Source of the DNA: Polytrichum commune
Lineage: Eukaryota; Streptophyta; Polytrichopsida; Polytrichales; Polytrichaceae
Direction: 5' to 3'
Assembly: GCA_950295325.1 (NCBI GenBank)
Contig: OX485803.1
Location: 42,671,554 to 42,735,553 of the forward strand
DNA length: 64,000 bases
In this document: positions 49,337 to 62,029 of the stretch, one piece after another
Numbering within the stretch: position 1 is the first letter of the stretch
Layout: each line of letters begins with the position of its first letter
Notes under the pieces: generated by a model
Seen by the model: the letters and a program-made list of their open reading frames with translations, nothing else
Told to the model about the DNA's origin: nothing
Databases searched by the model: none
Made by a program: the position numbers and the translations under genes

Positions 49337-49574
49337 GGGTAATAATAATGTAATATAGTATACAACGTCGGGCAAGCTGATGTGAATTTTGTGTCCGCCC
49401 TGCTCAAGGATTTTCTTGGTGCAGGGTGGGGTTCATTGCCTACCTTGCGGTGGGTGGGCTCTTGGCTTTTTCGTTAAGTAAAGAGAAGATTTCACAGTCG
49501 GGAATCGACCCGTTAACCTCTCCATTTGGATTCGGGTACCTCTCCACTATCATCTGGTAGTTTAGGGTCATCTC
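49337..49574 (-). mobile_element. tRNA-derived SINE, copy 1
   Basis: On the minus strand it begins GAGATGACCCTAAACTACCA. The A-box-like GATGATAGTGGAGAGG is at 49554-49539 and the B-box GGGTCGATTCCC is about 30 bp further, near 49510-49499, which is normal tRNA spacing. The body continues to an AT-rich 3' tail (TACATTATTATTACCC). No coding capacity; pol III-type promoter inferred from the boxes. Confidence 0.72.
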
Positions 49575-49614
49575 GGAGCATATTTGAAGGCACATGGGTC
49601 TTAAATGGTCAATC

Positions 49615-49850
49615 TTTCTAGCCAAGCCACTTCTCCTATGATATGGAAACATGCGATTAGTACAAGATGGTTAGCAAATCCAAATTGAGGCTTTAGTCAT
49701 TTTCCTCGTCGTTTTTAGAGCTTACATGAGTATCTTTAGAAATAAAATAAAATAAAGATATTCGTGCTCATTAAATGTTTGTATAGGTCATGTCCAATTG
49801 TGTTGTTTATTGAGTCTAGATTGGTTATCAAATTTTGAGTATGCAATTTA
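49615..49850. repeat. Dispersed repeat R6, copy
   Basis: TTCTCCTATGATATGGAAAC, GCGATTAGTACAAGATGGTT, TTCGTGCTCATTAAATG, GAGTCTAGATTGGTTATC. Same order as 27840-28070. Confidence 0.65.
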
Positions 49851-52800
49851 AACATGTGTAATTATGATATGCATTTTTGGAGCCAAACCCAACCATGTGC
49901 CACGCTTATTTAGGTTCCCTAGAAAAAAAACAATGTAATTGAATAAGGGGTGTCTAAATAAAACAATGACTATTTAGGGAATTCTAAGTAAGTTTTTCAT
50001 GAGTTTAAGTTTATGTATTTTTCATAACATCTGGCCTAGTCTATATTGTATGTGTTGAAATCCAGTGATCAAATTTGAATTTTGTATTCCTGCCGGATCC
50101 AAAGTTCATTGATTGGGTTGAAGGTGTCTCTCCTTGTAGACTTCATTAACAATTTGGTGTATAATGTTGCTTGAAATACAAAAAAAATTGGTTGATTATA
50201 TGCTTTCAACTAATTTTGGATTTTAATTATTTTGTTATTAGAAGGAATTTGAGCCTATGGGAGATCCTTTAGTTCTAATGCAAGATCCTTCCTAGACTCT
50301 AGGGCATTTGTTGTTGTTGAGTTGATTGAGAGGTGCATGGCATGGTGGCTCCAAAGTTTGACAAACCATCATTTCGTGTGACCATTTCTCCATCAAATCA
50401 AATGTATAATGAAATGTTGGAATGCACTTACAAACATGCTTCCATTCCTACAAAATAAGTCATCCAACTCAAAGAATCAAATACACAAAAAAACCCCCAA
50501 GGTTTTGTTGCCTTAGTTGAGGAAAGGTGTGGGAACGGCCACGAGCAAATGGCAAGAACAAGACATAACCAATGAGTGAAATTGATGAGATATTTCTCTC
50601 AAAGCCTCAAGTAAAGTGCATCCCCATACGACTATTATACTTTTTGTAGGTGTTAGTTTGGCGCCACTGAGTAGAATATAATACCCATTTTGTCAAGGCA
50701 TGTTTTGTAGTTTCTTTTTGTCTTGTTCTTTGAAAAATTTGCTATTTCATCGCAGCATAGATAATTATCCATTGCTGACTTGGAAAAGAGTGAACACGGA
50801 ATTAAAAGCCGCACCGAGTGTGAAAGAAAATACTTGGTGGGTCAAGCAACAAGAACGGAGAGATGCAAAACTTCAACACAACAATAAAGTTATCTGTGAA
50901 GTCTAAGTCGCTTGGGGGTCCCAAACCCGGTGTCTTCAAGGATCGCCGCTGAGAGTTCTATTTCCAATAGTGGCTCTGCGGGTGCCCAATACGGGGGCAA
51001 ATATATATAATAAACACAAAATCTTGGATAATATCCTCTTTGGCTTTGGGATAGAGCATCCCCACCAGCCTTGTCAAGGAGATAGGCAACGCCATTGTAC
51101 CTTTGTAAGAGGCATGCCTGCTAAATTTGAGAGCCCATCAATGCCCAACAACGTCATATTGACCTACCATGCAGACAAATAACCCACCTTCATTTGTCAA
51201 AAAGATTGGAAATGGTGTTCCTTGTCCGCCTTGGCTACCTCATCGACCATCCTAAAATGAGCATGGTAGGCTTTTGCTTGCCGAAACTAGTTGCTTGATG
51301 ATGCTTAGGACGTGTTTGGAGGTGAAGAAAAGGAGCACAATGTTTGTGCAGTATTGTCATTTCAAGCTTCAAATCTATCCACGTGATTACTTGCCGTTAT
51401 TGGGACACCAATTCGAAACAAAATTGCATTGATACTATAATGCACATACTCATAATGTCGCTTTTTTCTACACAAAGTTGCTGGGATTACAAGTTTGGGA
51501 GCTGCAAAATCAATATAGACGCATAATGCTTATACAAAATTGAGCCCATGAAAATACGTAACTCTTCACATCAGCCTTTTGGGAGTTGCCCAATCAGCAT
51601 AGACACATAATGCATGTAAGAAATTGTGCGTGGAAAATATGTGGCTCTTTATCTCAACCTCTTTTAAAAGATAATAGACAACCTTGTTCTTGCCTTTTGA
51701 TTCCTTCAAAACCTATTTTTGAATAGTAGAGTTAGAAAGAAAAGAAAAGAAAAGAAAAGATAACGCCCGTACTATGTGTACAGGCGTGAATGTGAGCCTG
51801 TTAACCCTATATTGAGCTCGGGGATCCGAGATGCAATATTGGGTGTTATGTCTCCTATATTGTAGAGTTATAATTAATTTAAAGCAATACAGAGAAAACT
51901 TGCAAATGTCACCACTCTGGACTAGGAGAAGCTTAATTGGAGAAATCTCTCGACCACAAAAGAAAGTGTTCTAAAGAGCAAGAGATCAAGGGCTTAATCA
52001 CAAACATGCCTCACCCTACGATTGTCATCAAGCTATTTATGTACTCCATTTATAACCTTGAAACACAACCGATTTTGAATTGCCCCAAATGCTCAAGAAT
52101 TTAGAATTCTTGATAGTCATGCAACACCTCCATCCCAAGGACCTACCTATGTGGCAAAGTTGTTGGAATTATCAAGTTTGAAACAACCATAGTGGTGAAC
52201 TCCCCCACGACATCCCAATTGAATTATTATTTTTGGTGTTGGCGTTGCCACAACTTGCGGAATGCTCTTTCATGGTTTTGGGGTTTTAGCATGCATCTGG
52301 AGTCTGTGGGCTCAACGACCTCCCATTGTCAAGCATTTACTAAGCCATTTCTCCATGCGTCTAAGGACCCAACCACTCCTCCATACGTTTGAGTATGTGG
52401 ATCATGATCAAAACCCTTTGGATCATTGTCAAAAAAATAGTGTCATGGTAGTGGTAGTGGTGATGTTCACACCAAATTGGTAGGGTTTACGACGAAATCT
52501 TTGAGCCTTTAGGTCCAAACACTCCCTTGCTTTAAACACCATGACAAACATGTAAGAAAGGTATTCTGATATTTTGCAATGTATGCAATGACAAGAAAGA
52601 ACGTAACACAACTATCCCTAATCATGTGTGAAAAAATGTATTTGAGGATTTTTGGAAGGAATTCCCCAACATTGATTACTAGAAAGAGACTCTTTAGGAT
52701 TGGCTGAAGGAATCCTTGAAGGATCTAAACATGAGCATGGTTAATGAGGTTGGGTTAGGGGAGGATGTATGGTAGTGTGATGAGAATTTGGCGAGGTTAC

Positions 52801-53826
52801 GAACAATGATGGCCACACCACATCAAACAAGAAGAAGCGAGTTATTACGAACATGTCATTTTTAGAACAAAGAGAAAACCCACCACTTTCACAACTTGAG
52901 AATGGCAAAGATTACCAAAAAAAAATTTGTTATGATAATAGATTTGGTTGTCAAAAATCTACTTTGTGGTGTCAAAGAACCAATTACAAATATCCATGAT
53001 CCATGTACATAGTGAAAACTTGATAGGAGATTACTTTTGTTTTCACAGTATAGGAAGCCCTCTACAATAGAATACAACGTTGTCAAAAACATTAAGTTGA
53101 TACCATGTTAGAAATAGAGGTATAGAGAGAGAATTGTGAGAAAGGCTCTCCACCCAACCTTAGAGAAGGATTTACGTAAAGCGTTGATCTTCCTCTCACC
53201 CATGAACCTCACTTATTCATACGTAAAATACACTTGTTAGTTATTCCAAGATACTAAAAACACCAATCACTTGGCTACTCGTCTACTTATCTAGGGTTGT
53301 TTAAGATCATTGGCTTATATTTCAAAGAGCATGGAGTACATTGACTCGAAACTTCTTTCTTTCTTTTTCTTTTCTTTTCTTTTCTCCTCCCTCCGGGCTT
53401 TGACTAGCCCCATGGGATGTTATAAGCATTGAGAGTTTGCTAACGTGCATCCAAAGTTATCATACACTACGTAACTAAAATGGTGATGGATGATAGTGGG
53501 GCCACCACCTTAAAGAAAAGGTTATGGTCATTCATTGAGAAGCAAAGCTCTCGAGTAAAGTAATGACCAAAGCAATACAAATATCTCCCACAAAACCATG
53601 CCTTCCACATGAAAATAATTGCGCTAACTTACACCTACTTACATAAGTGGTCTCGACCAAACACATAAATTTGGGAAAAGCTACAAAAGCTTCCTTAGTA
53701 TCGCACACAAGATACAAAAAACAAAACCATGTGTAATTAGCTAGGTGGATTCCCATCTACGCATGTCCTCCGTTGCTTTATCCCCACCATCATCACCATG
53801 TCTTTAATACTAAACGTCTAGTATAC
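49851..53826. other. No gene recognised in 4 kb
   Basis: AT-rich. AAAGA-type runs lie at about 51738-51762, with the inverse type at about 53358-53385. Frames at 50700-50906 and 50970-51182 look protein-like in composition but carry no motif I know. Confidence 0.45.
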
Positions 53827-53829
53827 TTA

Positions 53830-55760
53830 GGGCCGCTTTACACTACAGTGGAGAAGTACACCGGTCAATCAAGAACTTTCGCCCAAGACATGGTTGTTTG
53901 AGGCGAGGGATGATATGCCGGAGAAGATGAAAAGACAATAAAATAATGTCTTAAGAAGTCTTGACTGGCCGTAGTGTAACCACCTAGAGGAGAAGTGTAT
54001 TGGACAACTTCACCAAGAGGAGAAGTCCACCGGACTATTAAACAAAACGGGCAAAGCTGGCCATAGTAAAAACCTAACCCTCTAATTGACCATTGTATTG
54101 ATATTTAAAAAATATATATTGATAATGTATATGGCAATGTATATGGCAATGTTTTAGAACTTCTTTCATGACAATAATTTAAATGAAAATGTTCCACCTC
54201 TACAATACATTCGAATTAAGGTAAATAAGTAGGTAACATTATCTCCTTGTTGATTTTTAAAGAAACAACATGTTGGTATAGTCCAACCTCGTTAATACGA
54301 CACTCGTTTATACGACACCCTCAATATTACGACACATTTTTACGAGACCAAACTTTTTAGTTTAAAACTCCATCTTTTATACGACTACAACACTTGATAA
54401 TGCAACATATAGAATCTCCGTTTTGTCATATTAAAGAGGTAGTTAATGCTAGAATTCCTTTCATCTATATAATGTACATCTAAAATATATCCATGTTCAC
54501 TTGGGAACTACGTGGGAACTTCACTTATTGTTGGGAACTTAATGGTAATTAGGGTTACTAGTGTGGAATGGACATGGTTAGGGTGAGAGTGGCCTCTTGC
54601 CTAGTATGTTGCCTTGTACATGGGTGATATAGTATCACCAGTATCTTGATGCTAAATATCATGCATCATTGTTGTCTAGTTTCTTATTAGAGAACTCTTT
54701 ATATTTTGGTGTTAATGAAATTATTAGTTTCCAAAAGTTAGATGGGAATTAAGATAAGATAACAATTGCTAACTTGGGTGGCAACACCAAAGATCTTTGG
54801 ACTCTTATTTTAAGAGTTCATGAGTAATAGTTTGGAGTTATAAGTTATTATTTCATACCATCTATATTGCTTAAACTTGTTGTATATATTTTTAAGCTCA
54901 TATTACTTATGTTTTTGTATTCTCTCAATAATATGACAACTTTATGTCATTTGTCATAGTAATGAGAAGATGATACCTCGATAATACGACTTTTTCGTAT
55001 TTCCAAAAAAAGTCATACTAAAGTGGGAGAACAATAGTGCAAAGATTTCTCTCGGGGCGATCACACCCCCTTACGTTTCATAACCACGTGCGATAAAAGT
55101 TTGCTACCCAATATTATATGCCATATATAATTTTGAAAATTATAATATTTTTTCTACAGATGCATAACCATTGATATTATCTTTTTTTACATATATTTTT
55201 GAAATTTGTGAGCATCTTAATTTTGTATTAATTATTTTAGTTCAATGTTGCATCATTCTAGTTAGGAACGGCATGTTTTATAAAATTTATCAAAAAAATC
55301 ATAAAATTTGGTTATTATTTTTTACTATGTAATAGATACCATGTATATCTACTCATGAAAGACAATTGTCAAAATTTTGGCCCATTTTGACCCATTATGT
55401 AGAAAGTAGACTTTATTTATCGCATGTGGTTTTCAACTTGATAATGGAGTGCACCCCCCGAGAGATTTCTTTAAGGAAGAAATATTTTATTGAAGTTGGA
55501 GTTCTCCGGAGGCCAAGTTTCTTGTCTGATGCTTTGAGGTTGCCCAAGAAACTTGACCTCCGGAGACCTCCCCTTGGAAAAAGTGTGGCACATTGCCAAC
55601 CATGTCATTATTTCAGCCATGTGCAAAGCTCTCCACCAAAGGACTCTTGGCCGTAGTGTAAACCACCACCGGACAAGAGTGGCACTCTTGGCCAATCAAA
55701 TTTCAGAATTCCCCCAGAACTCATGACTGGAGAACTTCTCCATGTAGTGTAAAGCGGCCC
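53830..55760. mobile_element. Family H2, 1.93-kb TTA-flanked element
   Basis: Starts GGGCCGCTTTACACTACAG with TGGAGAAGT next, and ends with the inverse (ACTTCTCCATGTAGTGTAAA then GCGGCCC). TTA on both sides (53827-53829 and 55761-55763). Subterminal motifs GGCCGTAGTGTAA occur at both ends. A 21-bp inverted repeat (CTCCGGAGGYCAAGTTTCTT) lies at 55504-55524/55545-55565. No transposase seen; the 96-codon frame at 55366-55656 lacks motifs. A pogo-like element is nested inside. Confidence 0.82.
54279..55034. mobile_element. Pogo-like (Tc1/mariner) MITE, nested
   Basis: Left end TAGTCCAACCTCGTTAATAC then repeated TACGACA blocks. Right end is the inverse sense: TTGTTCTCCCACTTTAGTAT then GACTTTTTTTGGAAATACGA. 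TA flanks both sides (54277-54278 and 55035-55036). An AACCTCG-TAATACGAC start with a TA duplication is the pattern of pogo-like elements. The TIRs match only in part, so it is old or asymmetric. Confidence 0.6.
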
Positions 55761-55763
55761 TTA

Positions 55764-56230
55764 GGGCCACTTCACACACGAGACTGAGAGCCCGTGACCA
55801 ATTCAAGGACTCTCTTTGGTGGAAAAGGTGGATCCGGTTCAAGTTTGCTTCCCACTACGCTTGAGGGACCAACGAAGTATGTGAATGCACGATGGATGTA
55901 AAGTCTTATGGATTCCTACATGGCATCGAATGGATCCTGGTTAATGGTCACTTGGATTATTTTCAAAAACCACCTCTTGGAGGTAGGTCTAACACAAAAC
56001 CGGGAGACCATGGCATTGTGAATGCTCACAACCATTGCTTTATTCTATTTTATCATGTGCGATGTTCCGCATGAATTTACATTCATTCAAATAGCATTTG
56101 GTTGAGAGCCCGGTCACATATGGCTTCACACTACATGATTTTGGAGGTGTGTTGGACGGCCTTTGGACACTATCTTTCGGGCTCTCACAATTTCATGGTC
56201 AAAGCTCGTGGCTGATGTGTGAAGTGGCCC
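55764..56230. mobile_element. Family H1, copy 3
   Basis: 467 bp from GGGCCACTTCACACACGAG to ATGTGTGAAGTGGCCC. TTA at the left, shared with element H2; TAA at the right. Same interior as the other H1 copies. Confidence 0.85.
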
Positions 56231-56261
56231 TAAGGTAGAGGTGTGGTAATCGGATACTTTT

Positions 56262-56470
56262 CTCTCTCCACCGGCTTCATATAGGATATGATATAAGCAG
56301 TTAGTGCAAAGTGATAAGCAAATTCAAATCATTCTTGTAGCCGATTTTCTTGTAAACTTTGGAGCTCACATGAATATTTTTGTTTATATCAACGTGAAGA
56401 TTCTCATGCTCGTCAAGTGGTCAAATGTCCGGGGAGATTTTTGGGCATAATCAGTTGAGATCCTAGTGTT
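56262..56470. repeat. Fragments of R6 (56262-56420) and R5 (56425-56470)
   Basis: R6 blocks ATAGGATATGATATAAGC and ATGCTCGTCAAGTGGTCAAA are followed directly by the R5 start GGGGAGATTTTTGGGCATAA. The two families touch here. Confidence 0.55.
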
Positions 56471-56767
56471 AAGATATGCTATGTGCCTGAATAAATATAT
56501 GTACATATAAACTTACATATACATCTTTGCCTATATTTTTACAAACCACTTAAGCCTTATTCTTGAAATCAATTAATTATAGAGTAAAATTTGCCCAACC
56601 TACTATCAACCTACAGTAGTCGGGGCTACACTTAATATGACATGTAGTGCACTCATGAAGCAAACGTAAGAATGTAAGTGTGTCTCTCATCTTATGTCCA
56701 ACTCATTGCACTTTGAACCACAAATAACTAGTACATATATTTTATTATTCTACATTCTTTGTGCAAT

Positions 56768-56810
56768 AAATATATATATATATATATATATAGATATATA
56801 GATATATTAG
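56768..56810. repeat. (TA)n / (TAGA) microsatellite
   Basis: About 40 bp of TA turning into ATAGATAT. It abuts the broken edge of the truncated H1 copy and may mark the break. Confidence 0.9.
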
Positions 56811-56811
56811 A

Positions 56812-57065
56812 AACCAACATGGCACTCCCAATGTTCATAACCGTTGATTTATTTGATTTTATCATGTGTGAGGACCCGCATGAATAGAAGTACCTTGAAA
56901 TAACATTTGGTTGACGACCTAATCACATATGACTTCACACTATACTTGAGGATCCGTGACCACACTATATGATTTTGAAGGTGACTTGGGACGGCCTTTG
57001 GACACTTTCTTTTGGGCTGTCACAATTTTATGGTCACGGCTCTTGCCTCGTGTGTAAAGTGGCCC
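56812..57065. mobile_element. Family H1, copy 5, left half missing
   Basis: Begins in mid-element at CATGGCACTCCCAA and runs to the intact right end CGTGTGTAAAGTGGCCC, followed by TTA. The left TIR and about 230 bp are absent. Confidence 0.85.
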
Positions 57066-58561
57066 TTATGTACTGTCGTATTGTTGAATTAAAATATGTT
57101 TTGGTCTTCCAACTGTCATCCCTTTCATATTAGTCCTTCTCAGGGTTTGCTTCCATTTGAACTTCATCTTCAAAGGTCATACTGTCCATTGGTGAGAGGT
57201 TTAGCATGTCCTAAGTAAAGTTTGTTATATCTTGATCCAAAGGATTGTTACCAACCAATTGATTTATTGGCATTCAAATGAGAATGGGACTCTCATGTAG
57301 AATGCCAATAAATCAATTGACCCTTAAAGGACAATGTTGCCCCACGGGCTTGGTATTATTTTGGGAGAATCTTGTTCAAAACTTCTACTCCATTGCACCA
57401 AATGAGGTTTTTAGAATGCCAAATCGAGCACCTTAGCAAGATCTATACTTCTTTAGAATAGAGCCTATGTTAATTAATTGGTTAATCATGCTTAAAATGA
57501 ATTTTAAAAGATATTTTGGGTGTGGTATCGGGAAAGCATATGTCCTTTAAGGGTTAAACACATTTATCCTTGATCATCTGGAGTGCACTTTGCATCTTCA
57601 AATTTGGGTTACTTACATGTGACATGTTGTACTATGTTCGAGGCCGAATATCACTCTAATCATAAATAGCATCATTCATTCATCCACAATATGCAATTTC
57701 TTTTACTTGTAAGTTTTATGGAGCTTCTTCAAATATGATTTGGACACCGTAAATGTGTTAGGCTAGTTGCTTGTTTGTGCCTCGAATAGAGTATCTCCAT
57801 GACATAAAAACCTAACAAATTACACAATGGTGCACAATTGTATCAACTCTGAAACTATCTTCCCATCATAACATCATTCAGTTGGTATCAACCTTTTCAA
57901 TCTAATAATATCAGTACATTGCTTCACTGAGTTTTTCAACTTGGATTTGTCAATGCAGTGCTCTGATGTGAGAATAAACAAAGTATAATTTCGAATAGAA
58001 TTGGGCTTATTCCTAGCCCCACCCAATGTACAAACTTGGTTGAATAATATAGTTATGTTGGATCTCCAATCAAGGCATTTGTTAAAGGTCACATATTTTG
58101 TCAACCGGTGCACAAAGTGACATATCCTTCAAGTAGTGCCACATGCATTCATCTAGGTTTGTGGTATTCACAAGCTTGTAGATAACTTGCGTACACCCAT
58201 GGGTACTTCATTACTAGAATATCAAGAAGGAGGTTAGACTTAATTTAGGGACTCTATATTTTTGCAAGAGTTTTTTTTGAAACATATTAAATGTAATATA
58301 GCCTCGTTTTAATTTCCATAATGCATTATAAATAATATATTTTATGCTATAATGTCATGTATTGATGGTACAAAACTTGTAGAGGGTCACAAGGTTTTCC
58401 CAATCACATCCTAAACTCTTGAGCATTTAGTAGCGTTCTTTTGGTGCTCAATGATGTTATTGTAGAGTGTGTGTGTGTGTGTGTTTTAATTAATAATAAT
58501 AATAATAATTTTAAATTGCTTAGTAGTGCTCTTGTGGTTGTGTTCCACCTTTTATCCATAG
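57066..58561. other. Mostly featureless; strong hairpin at 57256-57319
   Basis: AT-rich, with a (GT)n run at about 58468-58485 and (AAT)n following. No gene recognised. Confidence 0.5.
57256..57319. repeat. Perfect 20-bp hairpin
   Basis: Arms CAATTGATTTATTGGCATTC at 57256-57275 and its exact inverse at 57300-57319. The 24-base loop itself contains ATGAGA/TCTCAT pairing. No transposon flanks seen. Confidence 0.9.
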
Positions 58562-58620
58562 ACTTAGTAACATAAGGCAACCCATGTCTTATGGTAATGG
58601 GTTGCCTTATATTCCTAAGC
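58562..58620. repeat. Hairpin with 14-bp perfect core
   Basis: ATAAGGCAACCCAT at 58572-58585 and its inverse at 58597-58610. Pairing continues outward with gaps to CTTAG/CTAAG. Confidence 0.8.
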
Positions 58621-61600
58621 TTATTGATAAAGGGTGCCCTAAAGCACCACATATATGATGATTTTAAACAACATGAAAGACGCATTTTTTGATTAAAACA
58701 TAGGTTTAAACTTAAATGGAAAAAATCATGTTCAAATTACCAAAAGGTGGAAGACAATGAGACAAAGTAGATGGAGAAAAATAAATTAGGATAACAAATT
58801 AGCCCCCCTCGCGCCCCCCCCCTCCCCTCCCCTCCCCCCCCCCCCCCAAAAGAAGAAGAAGAAGAAGAAGAAGAAGCTTTGACGCATGTATATACAAAAA
58901 CTATGAGATAGTGAAGTGCCTGTGCATATACCCTAGAACAAGTGGGTTTATATTCATCATGATGATATAAAATCGATGTTCCTTCTTTTTATTTCATTCT
59001 TCAATTTCCGTGTAGAGACATTGACTACAATACCGGCCAAATCTTTCACCATGTACATTTTGGCCTTTCCCAACCTTGAGTGTTTGCTCATTAAATACTA
59101 ATGTTGTTGCATCCTCGTAATTTCTATGGCAATATGTGATACCAAATTCTTGTCGAGTAGAAGTGCTTACATAGGTCACATGACCTTGTGGGGAAAAACC
59201 CAGCTAGGGACCCATGGGGCATCAAGTGACAATGCCCATGTGGGTCTAACCTTCCAAGTCACTGCTAAATTACACGTGATAGCAATGAGGCCTTTAACCC
59301 CTAACTATCCAAGAAGTCAAAAAGTGGTTGCAAGAGTATTTCAAATATATATCTCTCAAGGCAAAAAATTTCATTTCTTGTTTTGTTTCTTGCACCTTAC
59401 ATATTAAAGTGTTTCATTGTCTGAAGCAAACGAATCAAATATTTATATCAATGACTCTAAGATAGGAATCCTTGATATTTTCTTTGTTGCAAAATTTTAT
59501 ATTTTGGAAAAGTTACAATGTTAGTGACATTAATATTTTTGGTTTTTCCCACCAAATTATGCATCTCAAAATTTAAGCTAATCATATCAAATATCAAGTG
59601 ATATTGATACATATTGGAAATTTTATTACTTTCTAAAGGAAATGCTTGGAAAATGATTTGGTGGAGACCAAAGATAAAGATCCATATTCCAACCACACGG
59701 ATATGATTTAGAATGATCTCACTAAGACTTTCTCTTGTATGCCAACACAACCAAAGTTTCTAATTACACTTTATAGTACATCTTTGATTCAAGCTAAAAT
59801 CCCCAAGCTTTTAGGGGTTAACACACCAAACCCTATCAAACCCTTCTAGAATGTCAATTTAAGCCACATTAGGAGCTTTCTCAAGATTCTTGAGTGTACT
59901 TTGCCACTCAATCCTATCATAAACGAGGAGAGCATCCCACACGATCTAATGGATTTTCTCCATGGACTAGTGGAGTGAGTTGAAAATTTGGTCATTCCTT
60001 TGTTTCCAAATGATCCATAGTAACCCACTACAAAGAAAACACCAAATCTTATTTCATGAAGAATATTTGAATCTCTATTTTCAAGACTTATGTAGTTGGA
60101 TATACATTATGATAAACAAGATTAATGTATATGTTAAGATTAATGTATATGTTAGTTTAACCATGTTGGTAATAGGTCATGCATTGGCCATTGTGAATGT
60201 TCACTCAAAATACCTATCGCGTTTGTCATATTATTATTATTATTATTATTATAAACCCAAGTTTATAATGTCAGACTCCATGATTTCCATGTTCTGGTAT
60301 CACATAATGTCGTTTTACAAGTTCTTTGCATAGCTTCTGCATGCAAAGCCCATGCCAAATTTCTCACATGTTTTGCTGTTAAAATTACATAGGTTAAGCT
60401 TTATCAACATCGATTGATCCATTATGGTGACAAAAGAATACCGCAGAGGGCTCACTATTACGACAAAAAAATATTATTCTCCCATGAAAATTTGCCATGT
60501 GTCTTGCTCACATTCGCCACTTGTATCCCCACATGGAAATTATATTTTGGCACATGTAAAGATGGAATAAGGGAGCCCTCTATGGGTAGTTGATCTTGAT
60601 CTCCATTACATATCCTCGTCAACGATGTCATCATATAGATAATACCACAGTAAACTTACTATGTATAGCCGATGTATTCTGACATATGAATTGCTTTGAA
60701 ATTGTTTTATTGCTTTGGAGCTTACGGTATCTCTTGGCATTGAAACGCAATGTTTTGAGAGTTTGCTAATGTGCATATAATATATACACGATACATAGTT
60801 TTGCATCCCTTTTGGACTCAAGATTTGGACCCAAATTTTATTATTGGTTCCTCAAACTAGGAGTAGGTTGGGAGTGTATACTTGAGTGGAGACCAGTAGA
60901 ACTTGACAAGAAAATGATGCCACATTACTACCACTTTATTTCTACATACAATGCCTTGGACCCAAACCCTAGCGTGAACTCCTTGGATCCATAATTATGC
61001 ACTCGACCAATAGGATCGCTTGATAATGGAGTTTCATTGCTCGTGGACTCTTTGTGTGGACCACCCTCAACATTGCCCGATTCAATAAAAGGATTCTCTC
61101 TCACACACACACTACACTCGCATATAAGATGATGAACATGCACTAGTACAACATGCCAAGACTGCACGGATTCAAGCTACACTAATAAATGTAATTACGT
61201 TGCCTTCGCGAATAAGTTGCCTCTTACACATGCAAATCGCCTTGGGTCAAAATTAGATATTAAAAACTTATAACTTTGTTTAGTACTTTGTATAACAACC
61301 ACACAAAAAAACACGTTTATTGCGTTCTAATAACATGGTAAAAAATACTCAAAATATTGTGGAATGTCAATAAATTAGCATGGGGCAAACTAGTGTGCCT
61401 CACACACACACGTGCAGGCCCATGTAAGGTGATATAATATTATTTATCTATCCTTGAAATGTCTTTCGGTTTTCCTTTGCATATTACTAAGTAATATGTT
61501 TACATCATCATAAGGACATAGAGATTCACGATGACGTGTAAAACGAACTTTCCATGTCATGTACTAAAGCCTTCATTTGGAAGCACCTTTGGAAGTATAT

Positions 61601-62029
61601 ACGTGTATAATATGTCATACACTTTTAAGTTGGAATTTGAGCTCACACTACCAAAGTACAATATGTGCACATATACAAGTATTTGTCTCACACGTGACCC
61701 AAGTAAACATTTGTGGGAAAGAGGGAATTATCATATATGAGTGTATTGTACATTCATCCAACGTAAAGTCCTAGAATAGTATGTAGACCCGAAGTTACTT
61801 AAAAGAATCTTGAATAGTCTACTCGAGGTCATTTGAGATGAATCAGTAATAGACTTATAGGGGTCAAGTTTTTTTTATGTTAGATGGATGAGAGGGGCGT
61901 TCGTATGCAATAATTCCCTCCAAATTTTGATTTGTATATCACTCACCAGGCTCAAGTGGCTTAGTGAACTATGCCCATTACCCAAATTGGTCTTCAAATG
62001 TATAGATTTGAATGAAATGAAATTGATGG
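58621..62029. other. No gene recognised in 3.4 kb
   Basis: C-rich tract and (GAA)n at about 58801-58876; a 17-bp tandem duplication (GATTAATGTATATGTTA) near 60120-60155; (TTA)n at about 60229-60251. Short minus-strand frames (for example 59179-58994) have a protein-like look but no motif I can name. Confidence 0.45.
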
